Positions 5,726-7,624 of a stretch of 7,624 nucleotides of DNA are shown here, piece after piece. Source of the stretch: G039029935 sp039029935 (GTDB lineage Bacteria > Chloroflexota > Anaerolineae > Caldilineales > Caldilineaceae); assembly GCA_039029935.1 (NCBI GenBank), contig JBCCFC010000655.1, forward strand, positions 1-7,624, written 5' to 3'. Position numbers and translations under genes: made by a program. Within the stretch, counting starts at the first letter, position 1. Every line of letters starts with the position of its first letter. The notes below the pieces were generated by a model. That model had not been told where the DNA came from. It searched no databases and worked only from the letters and a program-made list of their open reading frames with translations.

Positions 5726-7576
5726 ATGTCAGCGTATGAACAATATCCAGAACAACAAGACCCGATTGCAGAGCGGGTGGGGTTAGATATCTTTACAGAT
5801 CGCGACCGCGAGATGGATGAACTCATGCAATGGGCCGATATGGTTGCGCGCAAAGTGGGGCGTAGCCAAGGCTTGGTGTCCCATCGACGCTATGGCAAAA
5901 CTGCCATCATGGAGCGATTCTATAACCGTCTCTTTAAGGAGCGTACGGATGTGATGCCCTTTTATTTTGAACTCCACGATGGCATTCATAAGATATGGAT
6001 GAAGAAGTTGGCGGTTCTCTATCTGCATGCATTTTTACAGCAATACTTGGCCTATCGTACACAGGATGCTTTGTTAGCTTTTGACCAAAAGTTGTCTTTT
6101 ACGTATCTGTATACAATCGCGGAAAAGCACAACGAGCCAGTTGTTATGCAATGGATTGATTGGTGGCAAAACGACACAAATATGATTGATTCCCTAAAAA
6201 TTGATAGGGTGCTACAGGACTTACCCCATCGTTTTTCGATTGAAACTGGGTTAAACGTTATCGTCATGTTTGACGAATTCCAACGGCTCAATCAAGTACT
6301 CTACTATGATGAAGAATGTACCCGCCACTGTGAACACTACACAGACACATTTTCCGCAGCAGCAGAGTCATCACGTGCGCCAATGCTGGTTGCAGGGTCA
6401 CAGGTGACGGAGCTTACGCAGGTAGCCTTAACGGGTGCGATGTTGGGACGTGTGAATGTGGAGTATATTGAGCGGCTGCCCATGTCCGGTGCGGCTGAAC
6501 TCGTTGTCAAATATGCCAAACTATTTAACATCGAAATTGAACTGGAGTTAACCTATATCATCAGTCGTTTGGTGGATGGACACCCATACTACATCTGGTG
6601 TCTCTTCCACAGCCGGTATAGACAACGTGACCTCACCAGCGAAGAAGGGGTAAAGAAGACGTTGACCTTTGAGGTCGAGAACAAAGCTGGCCTTATCCAT
6701 CGATTTTGGATGCATCATTTCCTGCAACATATGGATGCTTTGAATTTGCCCCATGCACGCAAGATGATTGTCTATCTGACCCAATATGCAGGTGATGCGG
6801 ACGACGAAGTGCATGTTGAGCAATTAGTCGAGGATTTGGGTCTGCCCATGACGGTTGTAGAGGCCAATGATACCCTGCAACGGCTTATCTGGTGTGATTT
6901 GGTGCGAGAGGAGAGCGATCAGTTTTATGGTGGGCTGTCAGACCCGATGTTGGCGTGGATGCTGAAGATCAAGTATGGGTGGGAAATTGAACGACTAAAG
7001 CGCAAAGAGTCTATTGCACAGATGGAGGCGGCACTAGCTGAACGGACCATTATTGCGCAGGAAGAGATGATTGGGAAACTGCAGGGTGAACTCAAATACT
7101 GGGTCGGTCATGTGGCTGAGGTCTTTATCAAAAAGTTTATGGCACATCACTTCAAAAACCAGTTGATTGAAGGGGCCGACCATTTCAACCGACCCGGGAA
7201 AATTAAATTAAGCCGTATTTTCCGTCTCTTTGACACAACGGTTAAGCCCGAAGGCGCACCAAAACCATTCCAAATTGATATCTATGCGCTTCCTACAGAC
7301 CCCGACGCATTGCCTTGGGTTGTTGAGGTCAAGAACTGGCCGGACCCAGTGAGTAAACCCGTCGTTGTCCATTTCTGGGAAGCGACGCAGCATTTGGCCG
7401 ATGATAAAGGACATGATGAGGTTGTCTGTTGGTTCCATGCGCGGGGAGGCTTTACCGAACCAGCGAGAACGTTTATGCAAGAACAGGGAATGCTGTTTAC
7501 GGATGAGGCGAGTTTGACAAAGACCTTGCGGCATTTTCAGGTGATTGAACCCGGAGGATCTGGAAAACCAAAATGA
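5726..7576 (+). CDS. P-loop ATPase (archaeal ATPase/STAND-like) fused to an Mrr-like PD-(D/E)XK nuclease domain
   Basis: 616 residues, no signal peptide or membrane segment. Order: FTDRDREMDELMQW (23-36), the conserved lead-in; Walker A-like VSHRRYGKTA (51-60; G57, K58, T59), the RRxGKT type of the ATPase_2/MNS group with His in place of the usual first Gly/Pro; Walker B LNVIVMFDEFQ (175-185; D183, E184); a sensor-like AGSQ (S225); a winged-helix-like stretch about 340-415 ending YGGLSDPMLAWML; a predicted coiled coil about 418-460. The C-terminal domain (about 465-605) has D518 (FQIDIY), WVVEVKNW with E534 and K536, helix Q555, and GGFTEPARTFMQEQGMLF, like the Mrr-type 'FT..A..~A...gi.l' ending. 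This suggests ATP-driven DNA binding or cleavage; the biological role is unknown. A truncated paralogue precedes it. Nuclease assignment is by motif only. Confidence 0.82.
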   Translation: MSAYEQYPEQQDPIAERVGLDIFTDRDREMDELMQWADMVARKVGRSQGLVSHRRYGKTAIMERFYNRLFKERTDVMPFYFELHDGIHKIWMKKLAVLYLHAFLQQYLAYRTQDALLAFDQKLSFTYLYTIAEKHNEPVVMQWIDWWQNDTNMIDSLKIDRVLQDLPHRFSIETGLNVIVMFDEFQRLNQVLYYDEECTRHCEHYTDTFSAAAESSRAPMLVAGSQVTELTQVALTGAMLGRVNVEYIERLPMSGAAELVVKYAKLFNIEIELELTYIISRLVDGHPYYIWCLFHSRYRQRDLTSEEGVKKTLTFEVENKAGLIHRFWMHHFLQHMDALNLPHARKMIVYLTQYAGDADDEVHVEQLVEDLGLPMTVVEANDTLQRLIWCDLVREESDQFYGGLSDPMLAWMLKIKYGWEIERLKRKESIAQMEAALAERTIIAQEEMIGKLQGELKYWVGHVAEVFIKKFMAHHFKNQLIEGADHFNRPGKIKLSRIFRLFDTTVKPEGAPKPFQIDIYALPTDPDALPWVVEVKNWPDPVSKPVVVHFWEATQHLADDKGHDEVVCWFHARGGFTEPARTFMQEQGMLFTDEASLTKTLRHFQVIEPGGSGKPK

Positions 7577-7624
7577 GTGTCTGACTGGCGATGATTTTTA
7601 GAGCTCACACGAGAGATCGAAACA

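Noticed and set aside
5544..5728. Toxin-antitoxin pair (41-residue ORF plus ATPase)
   Set aside because: The small ORF resembles the ATPase's own N-terminus rather than any antitoxin, so a truncated duplicate is the simpler explanation.
7577..7624. Terminator, element end or new gene after the ATPase
   Set aside because: The 48 bases hold only a 6-bp GAGCTC palindrome and no stem with a U-tract or credible start.

Overview
The window reads as ordinary bacterial chromosome of moderate GC. It is densely coded, with short intergenic gaps, overlapping or abutting genes and Shine-Dalgarno sites. The gene set (a secreted DUF11-type surface protein, two-domain SppA, GalT, RhaM, and a multidomain ATPase with a nuclease-like tail) would suit an environmental bacterium such as a Chloroflexota member. 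That taxonomic guess rests on general impression only. No rRNA, tRNA, CRISPR array or complete insertion sequence was seen.

Left part, minus strand (read from about 2000 down to 1): an L-rhamnose mutarotase gene (rhaM) overlaps galT (galactose-1-phosphate uridylyltransferase) by 8 bases. Thirty-three bases further on comes the 5' part of a secreted repeat protein that runs off the window edge. That partial gene covers the first ~590 bases, so this stretch is coding. The three genes probably form one transcription unit for sugar use plus a surface protein.

Middle, plus strand: a divergent promoter region (about 2040-2150) separates the sugar genes from a hotdog-fold acyl-CoA thioesterase gene. 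Its stop codon directly touches the start of sppA, a 653-residue two-domain S49 protease. SppA has both catalytic residues of the long type but no visible N-terminal membrane anchor, and a five-copy DTGTP repeat lies between its domains. An 87-base gap holding a GC-rich inverted/direct repeat leads to an NAD-dependent SDR dehydrogenase resembling uronate dehydrogenases.

Right part, plus strand: after a 10-bp inverted repeat comes a 41-codon ORF that looks like the N-terminus of the next gene's product, cut off before the P-loop. Next is an intact 616-residue protein with an N-terminal P-loop ATPase of the archaeal ATPase/STAND-like kind, a winged-helix-like middle, a short coiled coil and a C-terminal Mrr-like PD-(D/E)XK nuclease domain. 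This truncated-plus-intact pair is the least ordinary part of the window and the best candidate for a poorly described system. Its role (defence, DNA maintenance or selfish spread) cannot be settled from sequence alone.
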